Notes under the pieces: generated by a model
Databases searched by the model: none
What the model was told of the DNA's origin: nothing
Seen by the model: the letters and a program-made list of their open reading frames with translations, nothing else
Position numbers and translations under genes: made by a program
Part shown: positions 8,732 to 16,238 of the stretch, one piece after another
Numbering within the stretch: position 1 is the first letter of the stretch
How the letters are laid out: each line of letters opens with the position of its first letter
Assembly (NCBI GenBank): GCA_964467925.1
Contig: CAYXSX010000005.1
Span: 50,590-114,589, forward strand
Direction of reading: 5' to 3'
From: CAYXSX01 sp964467925
GTDB taxonomy: Bacteria; Pseudomonadota; Alphaproteobacteria; Micavibrionales; Micavibrionaceae
Length of the DNA: 64,000 nt

Positions 8732-8809
8732 AAGAACCCTTTTCTGTTGCCTTACAGCTTACGCTAAAAGCCTGAGGATAGCGAAGGTTTTAAAATTTTT
8801 GGCGTAAAA

Positions 8810-8884
8810 TGGTGGGCGGTACAAGGATTGAACTTGTGACCCCTTGCGTGTCGAGCAAGTGCTCTACCGCTGAGCTAACCGCCC
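8810..8884 (-). tRNA. tRNA-Val (GAC)
   Basis: A complete cloverleaf reads on the minus strand: acceptor GGGCGGT with ACCGCCC, D arm GCTC/GAGC, anticodon stem CTTGC/GCAAG with loop TCGACAC (anticodon GAC), T arm ACAAG-TTCAATC-CTTGT, discriminator A and encoded CCA at 8810-8812. The base before the anticodon (position 33) reads C rather than the nearly universal U. Confidence 0.93.
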
Positions 8885-8969
8885 ACGTTTCTACTTGGGT
8901 TGCTCGGTAGAGGCATATCACTAAAGGGTTATGCCGCGTTTTTCAAGAGGTTTTGGCGCTAAATTTGCC

Positions 8970-9335
8970 TTACGCCGCCAGAAGCGTTTCGACCTGCCGT
9001 ACCAGATCTTTGAGATGGAAGGGCTTTGACATCACCTTGGTGTCCGCGTTCATCTCACTTTCGCGTTCCATGGCCACGGCGGCGAACCCGGTGATGAACA
9101 TAACTTTCAGGTCGGGGTAAAGATGGGTGGCTTTCTGGGAAAGCTCCACCCCGTCCATGCCCGGCATGACGATGTCAGCCAGAAGAAGGTCAAATTTTCC
9201 CTTATGGTCGTGCAGGGCCTTCATAGCGGCCAGCCCATGCTCGCAGGCCGTAATCGTGTGACCGGCCTTGGTCAGCGCGAGAGTCAGAAACTCACGCATG
9301 GAATAGTCGTCTTCGGCGAGCAGGATATTTGCCAT
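8970..9335 (-). CDS. cpdR: CpdR-type single-domain response regulator
   Basis: The 121-residue protein is a lone receiver domain with the acidic pocket E8-D9-D10, phospho-acceptor D54 in LLLADIVMPGMDG, switch residue T82 in FITGFAA and K104 in SKPFHLKDL. The pattern MFITGFAAVAM...SKPFHL closely matches CpdR of alphaproteobacteria, which in its unphosphorylated form directs ClpXP to substrates such as CtrA, and is phosphorylated through the CckA-ChpT relay. It stands alone between tRNA-Val and a glycosyltransferase. Note that a CckA-like hybrid kinase lies about 7 kb away at 16.2 kb. Confidence 0.85.
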   Translation of the reverse strand: MANILLAEDDYSMREFLTLALTKAGHTITACEHGLAAMKALHDHKGKFDLLLADIVMPGMDGVELSQKATHLYPDLKVMFITGFAAVAMERESEMNADTKVMSKPFHLKDLVRQVETLLAA

Positions 9336-9380
9336 ACCTCTATTGGAAACCTTTTCTGTGCAGCTTGCAAGATTTTCGGA

Positions 9381-10439
9381 TTATTCATCCACCTTCTTGA
9401 TAAAGGGGCGCTTGACAAGGGCGCGCTCGAACTGGGCTGCCGCTGCCTCCCATGTGTAATATTCGCGCACATAGGCGGCCCTTTGCTCCGCGCTGCCGCG
9501 CTTGAGTGCTTCGCGGGCGGCCCATGCCAGATCGGTATCGTGGATAGCGCCCAGAAACTCCTCGGTAATGATATCTTTCGGGCCCGTCACATTATATCCG
9601 GCGACAGGAAGACCGCAGGCCAGCGCTTCGACCAGCACCATACCGAACGTGTCTGTGCGTGACGGGAAAACAAACACATCGGCCGAGCGGTAATGCTCCG
9701 CCAGTTCCTCACCCAGCTTTTTACCCGTAAAAACGGCGTCTGGATATTTATGGGTCAACTCGGCCATGCTCGGTCCTTCGCCAACAACGATTTTTGTGCC
9801 TTCCCAGTTCATCTCTAGAAAATCCTCCAGATTCTTCTCGATCGCCACACGGCCCACATAGACCGCCACGGGGCGGGGCAGGTTTGCAAACAGCGTCTTT
9901 TCGCCGGGCGTAAAGAGCGATAAATCGGCGCCGCGGGTCAGGCGTTTCATCTTCGGTGTAAAGCCCCATGATTTCAGCTCCTCCTCAAGGCTTTGCGTGG
10001 CGATCATCATCGCGCGGGCAGGCGCATGGAAGCGGCGCACATGGCGCTTGGCCAGTTCGTGCGCGGGGCGGTAGAGGAAGGGCAGGAACCGCGCCACGCG
10101 CTTGGCTACGTAATCGGGGAAATGCGTGTGGTAGCTGGTAGTAAAGTCGCGGTCATGTTTTATACAGTAGCGCCGCGCCGCCCAGCCCAGCGGCCCCTCC
10201 GTGGCGATATGAAGCCAGTCGGGCGCAAATTCCTCGATCATTTTCTTGAGGCCGCGATAGGGCAGGATGGCCAGTTTAATCTCGGAATAGCCCGGCATGG
10301 GTATGCTTGGAAAATCAGACGGGCCGATGACATGCACCTCATGGCCCATTTCTTGCAGCTTCTCTCCAAGATGCTCGTAGGTGCGCACCACGCCGTTAAC
10401 TTGCGGGTGCCAGGCATCGCTGATGATAAGAAGTTTCAT
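9381..10439 (-). CDS. Group 1 (GT4) glycosyltransferase, mannosyltransferase-like
   Basis: The protein starts MKLLIISDAWHPQVNGVVRTY and belongs to the GT-B fold GT4 family. The N-terminal half has the NGVVRT acceptor-side motif and HTHFPDYVAKR; the C-terminal half carries VAIEKNLEDFL, the nucleotide-sugar region GEGPSM, and the EX7E-type stretch FPSRTDTFGMVLVEALACGLPV. Similar enzymes transfer mannose or glucose to lipid acceptors (for example diacylglycerol or phosphatidylinositol mannosides); the substrate cannot be told from sequence. An earlier in-frame ATG exists at 10457, but AGAGG eight bases before 10439 and the family start favour 10439. It is divergent from the secreted protein gene that follows. 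Confidence 0.8.
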   Translation of the reverse strand: MKLLIISDAWHPQVNGVVRTYEHLGEKLQEMGHEVHVIGPSDFPSIPMPGYSEIKLAILPYRGLKKMIEEFAPDWLHIATEGPLGWAARRYCIKHDRDFTTSYHTHFPDYVAKRVARFLPFLYRPAHELAKRHVRRFHAPARAMMIATQSLEEELKSWGFTPKMKRLTRGADLSLFTPGEKTLFANLPRPVAVYVGRVAIEKNLEDFLEMNWEGTKIVVGEGPSMAELTHKYPDAVFTGKKLGEELAEHYRSADVFVFPSRTDTFGMVLVEALACGLPVAGYNVTGPKDIITEEFLGAIHDTDLAWAAREALKRGSAEQRAAYVREYYTWEAAAAQFERALVKRPFIKKVDE

Positions 10440-10516
10440 GGGCTTAACCTCTGGCATAGACTTTTAAGCGGGTCAATCCTACACTGGGCTAAAGTGTTTC
10501 AAAATATGGCATTGTT

Positions 10517-11887
10517 ATGAATAAGTTTTTTTACACAACCGTTTTCGCTTTATGCATGGCGGTGCTGTTTTCTCCGGTTGTACGGGCTGAAGATTGCTCT
10601 TTGCCCTATGGTATGATCTCCACATTCAAGGACGATCCGCTGGGGTCTTATAACGTATGGGACGGTTTGTTCGGCTCGATGGAAGAAACCGAGCGTTTTG
10701 CTACCGGGGTTGCCGCCCCCAACCGTACGGTGATTGTAGTGGGTGACCGTTATTCCCATGAGGATGACCCGCGCGAGATGATCCTTGTCAAAATGGATAA
10801 GCGCGGGCGGGTAATGTGGGAAAAATCCGCCGATGTAGAGGATTTGATCAAAGTGATCAAAATCCTGCCCCACACCAAGGGTTATATGGTCATGGCCAAT
10901 TTGCACAAAACCGATAGTAAAAAAGAGCGTATCTGGTTCGGCACTTTCGATACCGAAGGCAACCTTCTCAGCGAGGCCACAATTGGTGATCAGAAATTCG
11001 ATCTCGAAGCTCATGATATTATCGAGGGCAAGGACGATAACGAGTTCCTGATCGCCGTTTCGGCAAAAAGAGACGATCTCGAAAAAACTGAGAATGCCGT
11101 GATTTACCGTGTTAATGCGGAAGGCAAAGTGCAAAGTTATAACGGCTATGCGCCGGGCTTGCAGAACGGCCTTCTGGACCTGGTTAAAATGCCGGAGGGC
11201 GGATATCTGGCCACCGGTTTTATTACTAACGAGGAGGGCCGCCGCTCGGGCTGGGTAGTGCGGCTTAACGAAAGCGGTTCCATCAAATGGCAAAGCCAGT
11301 ACGCGCGGGGCATTTTATCCAGCCTGAACGCCGGGGCGAATTTTATCGACAACCATATCATCGTGGCCGGCGAAACCCATCCGATAGGCGCGGGTGAACG
11401 CGCGGCGTGGGTTATGGCGCTGCGCAAAGGGACGGGCAATGTAAGCTGGCAGCGTTATTACCGCGGCAATCTGGCCTATGGCGTGCGCGATATTATCGCC
11501 TATCCCGACGGTTTGATCTCGGTCATGATCGACGGCCGTCCGGCGAAGGGCGATACGAAATCCCTGGCCGAAGTACGCATGGTTACCCTTAGCCCGCGCG
11601 GTGCCACGGTGGGAAGCGGTACGTATCTGAACGGTCATGGGGCCAACGCATCCCAGATGATACAGGGACCGAATATGGACCATATCCTGATCGGTCATTC
11701 CCGTGCCTTCCACCACCCATACCGCGGGAAGGATAAGGAGCGGGAGAAAATCCTTACTCCCGAGGAAGAAGAGGAGTTAAGGGAAGACGACAACAATTAC
11801 AGCGTCGATGGCTGGGTTCTGGCCGCGCCGCCCAACGATCCCTATACCGACCCGTGTAAACTTCCCTATAACAATGTGGAAGAGTGA
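10517..11887 (+). CDS. Secreted protein with repeated beta-propeller-like strands
   Basis: I cannot name this 456-residue protein. A signal peptide is clear (FFYTTVFALCMAVLFSPVVRAE, cleavage near residue 24). The rest shows recurring segments of the type 'xxGxxVxVGDR...ILVKMDKRGRVMWEKS', 'GYMVMANL...WFGTFDTEGNLL', 'GGYLATGFI...GWVVRLNESGSIKWQSQY' and 'HIIVAGETH...AWVMALRKGTGNVSWQRYY'. These resemble beta-propeller blades in which each records a value and a W-containing strand. It is thus probably a periplasmic or surface propeller. The stop overlaps the start of the RluD-like gene by one base, suggesting co-transcription. Confidence 0.6.
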   Translation: MNKFFYTTVFALCMAVLFSPVVRAEDCSLPYGMISTFKDDPLGSYNVWDGLFGSMEETERFATGVAAPNRTVIVVGDRYSHEDDPREMILVKMDKRGRVMWEKSADVEDLIKVIKILPHTKGYMVMANLHKTDSKKERIWFGTFDTEGNLLSEATIGDQKFDLEAHDIIEGKDDNEFLIAVSAKRDDLEKTENAVIYRVNAEGKVQSYNGYAPGLQNGLLDLVKMPEGGYLATGFITNEEGRRSGWVVRLNESGSIKWQSQYARGILSSLNAGANFIDNHIIVAGETHPIGAGERAAWVMALRKGTGNVSWQRYYRGNLAYGVRDIIAYPDGLISVMIDGRPAKGDTKSLAEVRMVTLSPRGATVGSGTYLNGHGANASQMIQGPNMDHILIGHSRAFHHPYRGKDKEREKILTPEEEEELREDDNNYSVDGWVLAAPPNDPYTDPCKLPYNNVEE

Positions 11888-12888
11888 TGACCGACACTGA
11901 GTTAGAAAATGAAAACGATACGATTCGTTTTGAAATAACACCGGGAGATGAAACCGGACGTCTGGACAAGGTCATCAGCGGACTGACGGAGGAGATTTCC
12001 CGCGCCCGGCTGCAGGGCCTGATTGCCGAAGGTCAGGTCACGTTAAACGGAAAGACATGCACGCAAGCCTCTGTAAAAATTAAGCTTGGCGATATCGTCG
12101 AGGTGACCATTCCTCCGGCAGTTTCGGCAGAGCCCGTGCCGGAGAACATCCCGCTTGATATCGTGTTCGAGGACGAGCATTTAATCGTCATCAACAAGCA
12201 GGCGGGCCTCGTAGTGCACCCCGGCGCGGGCAATTATTCCGGCACGCTGGTTAATGCTTTGCTTTATCATTGCGCCGATACTCTGTCCGGTATTGGCGGC
12301 GTGATGCGCCCGGGCATAGTGCACCGTCTGGACAAGGATACGAGCGGCGTCATGCTGGCGGCCAAAACCGATCAGGCGCATAAGGGACTTGCGGCGCAGC
12401 TTGAGGACCGCTCCTTAAGCCGTATCTATAAGGCGCTGGTGCTGGGCGTGCCGCAGCCGCGAAAGGGCAGCGTAGACCAGCCACTGGCGCGCGATCACCG
12501 CAACCGCCTGAAAATGGCGGTGAATAACAGCCACGGCAAAACCGCCAAAACGCACTATCAGGTGGAACGGGATTTCAAGGGCGTGCTTTCACTTTTGGAA
12601 TGCAAGCTGGAAAGCGGTCGCACGCACCAGATACGCGTTCATATGGGCTATGCCGGTTATCCGTTGATCGGCGACCCGCTTTACGGCCCGCAACCTACGG
12701 CCGTCAGGGCGGCGCTCAAACGCGGCGGGTATGAGCCTGAAACCATTGAGGAAGTTATGGCCTTCCCGCGTCAGGCCCTGCATGCGGCGGCGATTTCCTT
12801 TATTCACCCCGCAAGCGGGGAGGAAATGGCATTCGAAGCCCCCATGCCAGAGGATTTTGCGGGTTTAATAGGCCTTTTGAGCGTGTAA
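11887..12888 (+). CDS. rluD: RluA/RluD-family 23S rRNA pseudouridine synthase
   Basis: The 333-residue protein begins with an S4 RNA-binding domain (about residues 18-75; RLDKVISGL...ARLQGLIAEGQVTLNG) followed by the pseudouridine synthase domain, with the catalytic motif HRLDKDTSG (Asp149), the VVHPGAGN motif and the late RTHQIRVHM motif. RluD converts uridines in helix 69 of 23S rRNA to pseudouridine; assignment to RluD rather than another RluA member rests on the S4 domain and length. The start used is the ATG at 11887, whose A is the last base of the preceding TGA; an in-frame GTG directly before it is less likely. Confidence 0.85.
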   Translation: MTDTELENENDTIRFEITPGDETGRLDKVISGLTEEISRARLQGLIAEGQVTLNGKTCTQASVKIKLGDIVEVTIPPAVSAEPVPENIPLDIVFEDEHLIVINKQAGLVVHPGAGNYSGTLVNALLYHCADTLSGIGGVMRPGIVHRLDKDTSGVMLAAKTDQAHKGLAAQLEDRSLSRIYKALVLGVPQPRKGSVDQPLARDHRNRLKMAVNNSHGKTAKTHYQVERDFKGVLSLLECKLESGRTHQIRVHMGYAGYPLIGDPLYGPQPTAVRAALKRGGYEPETIEEVMAFPRQALHAAAISFIHPASGEEMAFEAPMPEDFAGLIGLLSV

Positions 12889-12899
12889 TTCTTCCTGCC

Positions 12900-12981
12900 G
12901 TCATCCCGTTTCGTCCGGGTAATCCATTGAAAGTCCTGTATAAACTACCACATGGATCACCCGCACAAGGCGGGTGATGAC
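12900..12981 (+). repeat. Dispersed palindromic repeat (82-bp member)
   Basis: The unit starts GTCATCCCG and ends GTGATGAC, with internal CGTCCGGG and ACCCGCACAAGGCGGGT hairpins and a central ATGGATCA block. It is a diverged relative of the 80-bp elements at 32735, 47687, 51944 and 53141. It follows the rluD stop and may act as a transcription end or mRNA-stabilising hairpin. Confidence 0.7.
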
Positions 12982-13103
12982 GACAAAAGGGAAAACCTCC
13001 TTCAGTTCGTTTGTGCGGATTCAGATGGGGGTGGGGTTTCCCATTGATTTTAAACGATATTTCTTCAGTTCGTTGGTAATTTTCCAAAATCATCAAATTT
13101 ATC

Positions 13104-13132
13104 TTGATTTTACATAAAATTTTATGTATTCT
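13104..13132 (+). promoter_or_regulatory. Sigma-70-type promoter for a candidate small RNA
   Basis: TTGATT (13104-13109) and TATTCT (13127-13132) are separated by exactly 17 bases. There is no open reading frame directly downstream; transcription would begin near 13139 and run to the terminator at 13204-13229. Confidence 0.55.
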
Positions 13133-13138
13133 AAAACT

Positions 13139-13229
13139 ATAGGGTGTTTGATTATTTAAACATCAGTACTTTCCAAGTTTATCCGATCTGGTACCTAACT
13201 TTCCACCGCCTCCGGGCGGTGTTTTTTTT
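13139..13229 (+). ncRNA. Candidate small RNA gene, about 91 nt
   Basis: The segment runs from the predicted start site of the promoter above to a textbook intrinsic terminator. It holds a small 5-bp hairpin TGTTT/AAACA near its 5' end, an unstructured middle (TACTTTCCAAGTTTATCCG), and the terminator stem CACCGCC/GGCGGTG. It has no plausible coding sequence. No known RNA family is recognised. Confidence 0.5.
13204..13229 (+). terminator. Strong Rho-independent terminator
   Basis: A perfect 7-bp GC-rich stem CACCGCC (13204-13210) and GGCGGTG (13215-13221) with a TCCG tetraloop is followed directly by eight T (13222-13229). It lies over 300 bases beyond the rluD stop, so it more likely ends the candidate small RNA. 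A further AT-rich palindrome (AAAGGAAT/ATTCCTTT) lies around 13310-13328, near the end of the convergent orphan gene. Confidence 0.85.
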
Positions 13230-13356
13230 GCCGTTTTCATAAGGTTTTTCCAAGATTGGCGTAAAGGGACGGTTAAAATTAATTATCTCATAATCAAGTG
13301 TGAAAGTAAAGGAATTTATTCCTTTTGTGGTTTTTTCGCTTTCTATAGTGATGCGT

Positions 13357-13776
13357 CTAAGGTCTGGCTTCTGGGGCTGAAGTGGCTTCCTGGCGGAAGG
13401 ATGCCGAGATTCTGGGGTAGAGTGTCAGAGCCTGCTGTATCCTGTAGTTTTGCTTCTCTTCTGTGAGTTCGGGAATTGAGAGCACTATATCTGTAAAGGC
13501 ATCATCGAGCGAAGCACCTTCATTCCTAATTTTGTTCAGGACTAAGAAAGAAGTGACGGCGAGCAGCACCCTGTTTTGGTATTCCGGATCATCCGGCACG
13601 ACATTCGGGTTGGTATGAATAAGATCATCATTTAGAGCAATACATTCTCTTACAAATTCAGCCAGCCTGTCCTGGTTATCGAGGAGAGTAAGCGCCAAAG
13701 ATTCAGCATGCTCTTTCAGGCATGCTCTCCATGTTCCTTTAGGGTCTACTTCTTCGATTGTTGGAAGTCCGCGCAT
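13357..13776 (-). CDS. Orphan cytoplasmic protein, 139 residues
   Basis: I do not recognise it. It is soluble and mainly helical, with conserved-looking segments LALTLLDNQDRLAEFVRECIALNDDLI and LLAVTSFLVLNKIRNEGASLDDAF and a Pro/Ala tail; there is no signal peptide or membrane segment. GGAG six bases before the ATG gives a good ribosome site, and a near-consensus promoter lies about 30 bases upstream, so it is expressed as a single gene. It sits alone between the YjbH-like gene and the small RNA candidate. Confidence 0.6.
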   Translation of the reverse strand: MRGLPTIEEVDPKGTWRACLKEHAESLALTLLDNQDRLAEFVRECIALNDDLIHTNPNVVPDDPEYQNRVLLAVTSFLVLNKIRNEGASLDDAFTDIVLSIPELTEEKQNYRIQQALTLYPRISASFRQEATSAPEARP

Positions 13777-13805
13777 GTTTACTCCATTTATAATTATTCC
13801 GAAAT

Positions 13806-13833
13806 CTTATACGAAGATTTTACAATATGTCAA
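13806..13833 (-). promoter_or_regulatory. Near-consensus sigma-70 promoter for the orphan gene
   Basis: On the minus strand TTGACA (13828-13833) and TATAAG (13806-13811) are 16 bases apart. The predicted transcription start near 13799 gives a leader of about 23 bases before the ATG at 13776. Confidence 0.7.
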
Positions 13834-13846
13834 ACAAAAGCGCGAG

Positions 13847-16009
13847 CTATTCCAAAATCTCACCCCAGAACTGCGCCAGATGTTGTTTGGAAAAGCTTTC
13901 CGTGGCCTCGTAAAGGGGCAGGGGCTTGTCGAGAATTTGCCCGGTGTCGCGACCGAGCGGCGCGGCCTTGAAGGTCACATCGGCCCATTTATGCGTGTAA
14001 TTGTCATGGCCGAAGGGAAGGGTGAGGCGGATGCCGTGATAGGCGTTGGTGGAACCGCCGAGAATTTCTGGATCGCTCTGATCGGTCAGGGTCAGGAAAG
14101 CGGCGAGTGTCGCGCCGTTGTCGAAACGCTTGAGAAGACCGAGAGACCCGCCGAAATCGCGGCCCAGAAAACGCCCGACTTTGGTTTCGAGTGTCGTATC
14201 CCATAGCGGTAGATCGTACCAGAGATTAAGATGCCCGGTAAACGCGTCGTAATCTGTCAGGCCCGCGCTCTGATCGGTCAAGGGGTCGCGCTTGTAAACT
14301 TTCCACCCTTCCAGCCCCCAAGCGTAGCGCTTGCCGAAGGGGCGGTAAAGCATTTCCCCGCCGAAGCCCGCTAACATTTCCTCAAGATAGCCGCCCGTAA
14401 AAGACGTGTGGAAGGAGGGGGAGAGGCTGTAATTCAGCGAAAAGAAAGAGCGTTCCAGCGCGGTCGTGTTTTGCGTGTAAAGATCGACGTCGCCGCGGAT
14501 CGGGTTATCGGGGCGCGGGCGAATGAGGATAAGCTCATCCAGATTATCGGCAAGGTTGGCGCGCCAGCTTAGGCCCGCGGTCAGGAGCCCGGCAAGCTCG
14601 GGCGTGCGGGCATCGAGGATCAGCGAGGTACGGTGCAGGAAACCGCGGTCTTCCTCGGTCAGGCTGAATTCATCCTGAAGGCTGGCGTGCAGGATTTGCG
14701 GGCGAGCGGAAAGATCGACCCGGGGCGTATCGCTTTCGCTGCGATTTGGGTTTACCGGGGCGGCATCAAACACCGCGTTTTGCCAGATTTCCTGCGGGCT
14801 GCCCTGATGGCGTGTTAGGGCTTGCTCGAAATCGCGGCGCAGCAGCTTGACGCGCGGGCCCTGCAACCCATGCATGGTGGGGCGGATCTCGATCTCCTCC
14901 ACCGCCGGTCCGGCATGGTTGGCCATGTGGACCATGGCGCGGCCGATCTGGCGCGGGGCGGAGACATGCGGGGCGAGTTCGAGCTGCGCGCTGGCGGTGT
15001 GGGTGTCGCGCGTGATGTTGGAAAGCATCAACCCCTCGCGCGCGGCGGATTGCTGCATCTGGGCAGGCAGGGAGAGGCCGGTGCGGAAATGCCGCAGAGG
15101 CACGGCGTTTTTCTTTTCCCCCGCCCGGTGCGGCCATTTTCCGGGATGGGTTTTAAGGGTCAGGCGGGTTATGAATTTATCGGTTCCCTGCATCGCCGCG
15201 CCGATATTGAGCCACTGAGTGAGGTGGTAGCTAAGCCCAGCCGACCATCGAGCGGGCGCGTTAAATCCGGTGGCGGCGGTTTCGGCGGCATAGGTATCGG
15301 CGCCGTAATCGAATTTCAAGGACAGGCCGTCGAGCGGTGTGAAATATTCCACTCCCGCAAACAGGCCGATTTCATCGCCCGTAAACCAGTCCGATGGTTT
15401 GTTGGGGGACTCGCCGTCAAGCGAACGGTCGTTGCCGAAATGGGAATTGAGGTTCTTGAGCGGGTTTCCCAAATGGCCCGCGCTGGCGAACCTTCCCCAG
15501 CCGAGCCCGGCGGTAAAATCGAAATCATGATAGCGTTTGGACATGGCGATATATTCCCCCGCCGTGCGGCGGTGTCCGGTCGCCGATTGCATGCCGACGG
15601 CGATTTCGGGACGGGCGCGCGTTTCGCTCAGCAGGCGCAATTTCATATCGAGCCCCGGGTAAAGCCGATTGTTGAAGTCGCTGAATTTCAGGCTTTCGGC
15701 GGTCTGCCGCAGGGAGATAAAAAGCGGCTCGGCGATCTGAAACCCCAGAAAACCGTTGTAATAGGGATCAAGATGTCCAAGACCGATTGTGATTGTTCCC
15801 GCCGGGTTCATACGCGCGGATGGAACGGTGTTAAGACCCAAGGCACCGACAGCGTTTTCGGAATAGGCAGCTTTGCTTTCGGGGGCGGGGGAGAGAGGTT
15901 TGATTCCGGGCTGTGGCTTCTTGGTTGGAACGGGAACGTCGGCCAACGCCTCGCCCGCCCACAAACACAGGCAGGAAAGAAGTACAGGGCTGAGACGGCG
16001 TAAAGCCAT
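13847..16009 (-). CDS. YjbH-family outer-membrane protein (exopolysaccharide-associated)
   Basis: From ATG 16009 the 720-residue protein has a signal peptide (MALRRLSPVLLSCLCLWAGEALAD), a Pro-rich linker with KKPQPGIKPLSP, then a long beta-rich body with alternating aromatic strands typical of a beta-barrel. Landmarks of the YjbH family are GALGLNTVPSARMNPAGT, FGSSL-like ends and repeated blocks such as SLNYSLSPSFHTSFTGGYLEEMLAGFGGEMLYRPF. YjbH works with YjbEFG-type proteins in polysaccharide production in enterobacteria; here it is not next to such genes. GAGGG nine bases before 16009 supports this start over the upstream in-frame ATG at 16096. Confidence 0.75.
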   Translation of the reverse strand: MALRRLSPVLLSCLCLWAGEALADVPVPTKKPQPGIKPLSPAPESKAAYSENAVGALGLNTVPSARMNPAGTITIGLGHLDPYYNGFLGFQIAEPLFISLRQTAESLKFSDFNNRLYPGLDMKLRLLSETRARPEIAVGMQSATGHRRTAGEYIAMSKRYHDFDFTAGLGWGRFASAGHLGNPLKNLNSHFGNDRSLDGESPNKPSDWFTGDEIGLFAGVEYFTPLDGLSLKFDYGADTYAAETAATGFNAPARWSAGLSYHLTQWLNIGAAMQGTDKFITRLTLKTHPGKWPHRAGEKKNAVPLRHFRTGLSLPAQMQQSAAREGLMLSNITRDTHTASAQLELAPHVSAPRQIGRAMVHMANHAGPAVEEIEIRPTMHGLQGPRVKLLRRDFEQALTRHQGSPQEIWQNAVFDAAPVNPNRSESDTPRVDLSARPQILHASLQDEFSLTEEDRGFLHRTSLILDARTPELAGLLTAGLSWRANLADNLDELILIRPRPDNPIRGDVDLYTQNTTALERSFFSLNYSLSPSFHTSFTGGYLEEMLAGFGGEMLYRPFGKRYAWGLEGWKVYKRDPLTDQSAGLTDYDAFTGHLNLWYDLPLWDTTLETKVGRFLGRDFGGSLGLLKRFDNGATLAAFLTLTDQSDPEILGGSTNAYHGIRLTLPFGHDNYTHKWADVTFKAAPLGRDTGQILDKPLPLYEATESFSKQHLAQFWGEILE

Positions 16010-16238
16010 GTGTTTTGTATCCCTCAAGAAAAACACAGTGGAAAACGTAGCAAAAAAGCGCGAAAAGCGCAGGTAAAGCGGAATCGCTCCTTTCAAGTGT
16101 CATGCATATGTATGGGGCTGTCAAAGCCGCAAAGGCGCTTTTGCCGTGGCCTTGGGATAAGTTTTGCGGTATTCTTTTAAGGGTAAGCCCGCCAGCGGGT
16201 TTTCCAACATCCTTCCGTTTTCGAAGGCGTTTTCCGTT

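Noticed and set aside
12900..12981. Considered as the intrinsic terminator of rluD
   Set aside because: Hairpin present but no T-run on the plus strand; it fits the dispersed repeat family better, although it may still affect transcript ends.
14822..16003. A 393-codon open frame on the plus strand
   Set aside because: Antisense to the YjbH-like gene; rich in His, Arg and Gly as is usual for a shadow frame in GC-rich code.
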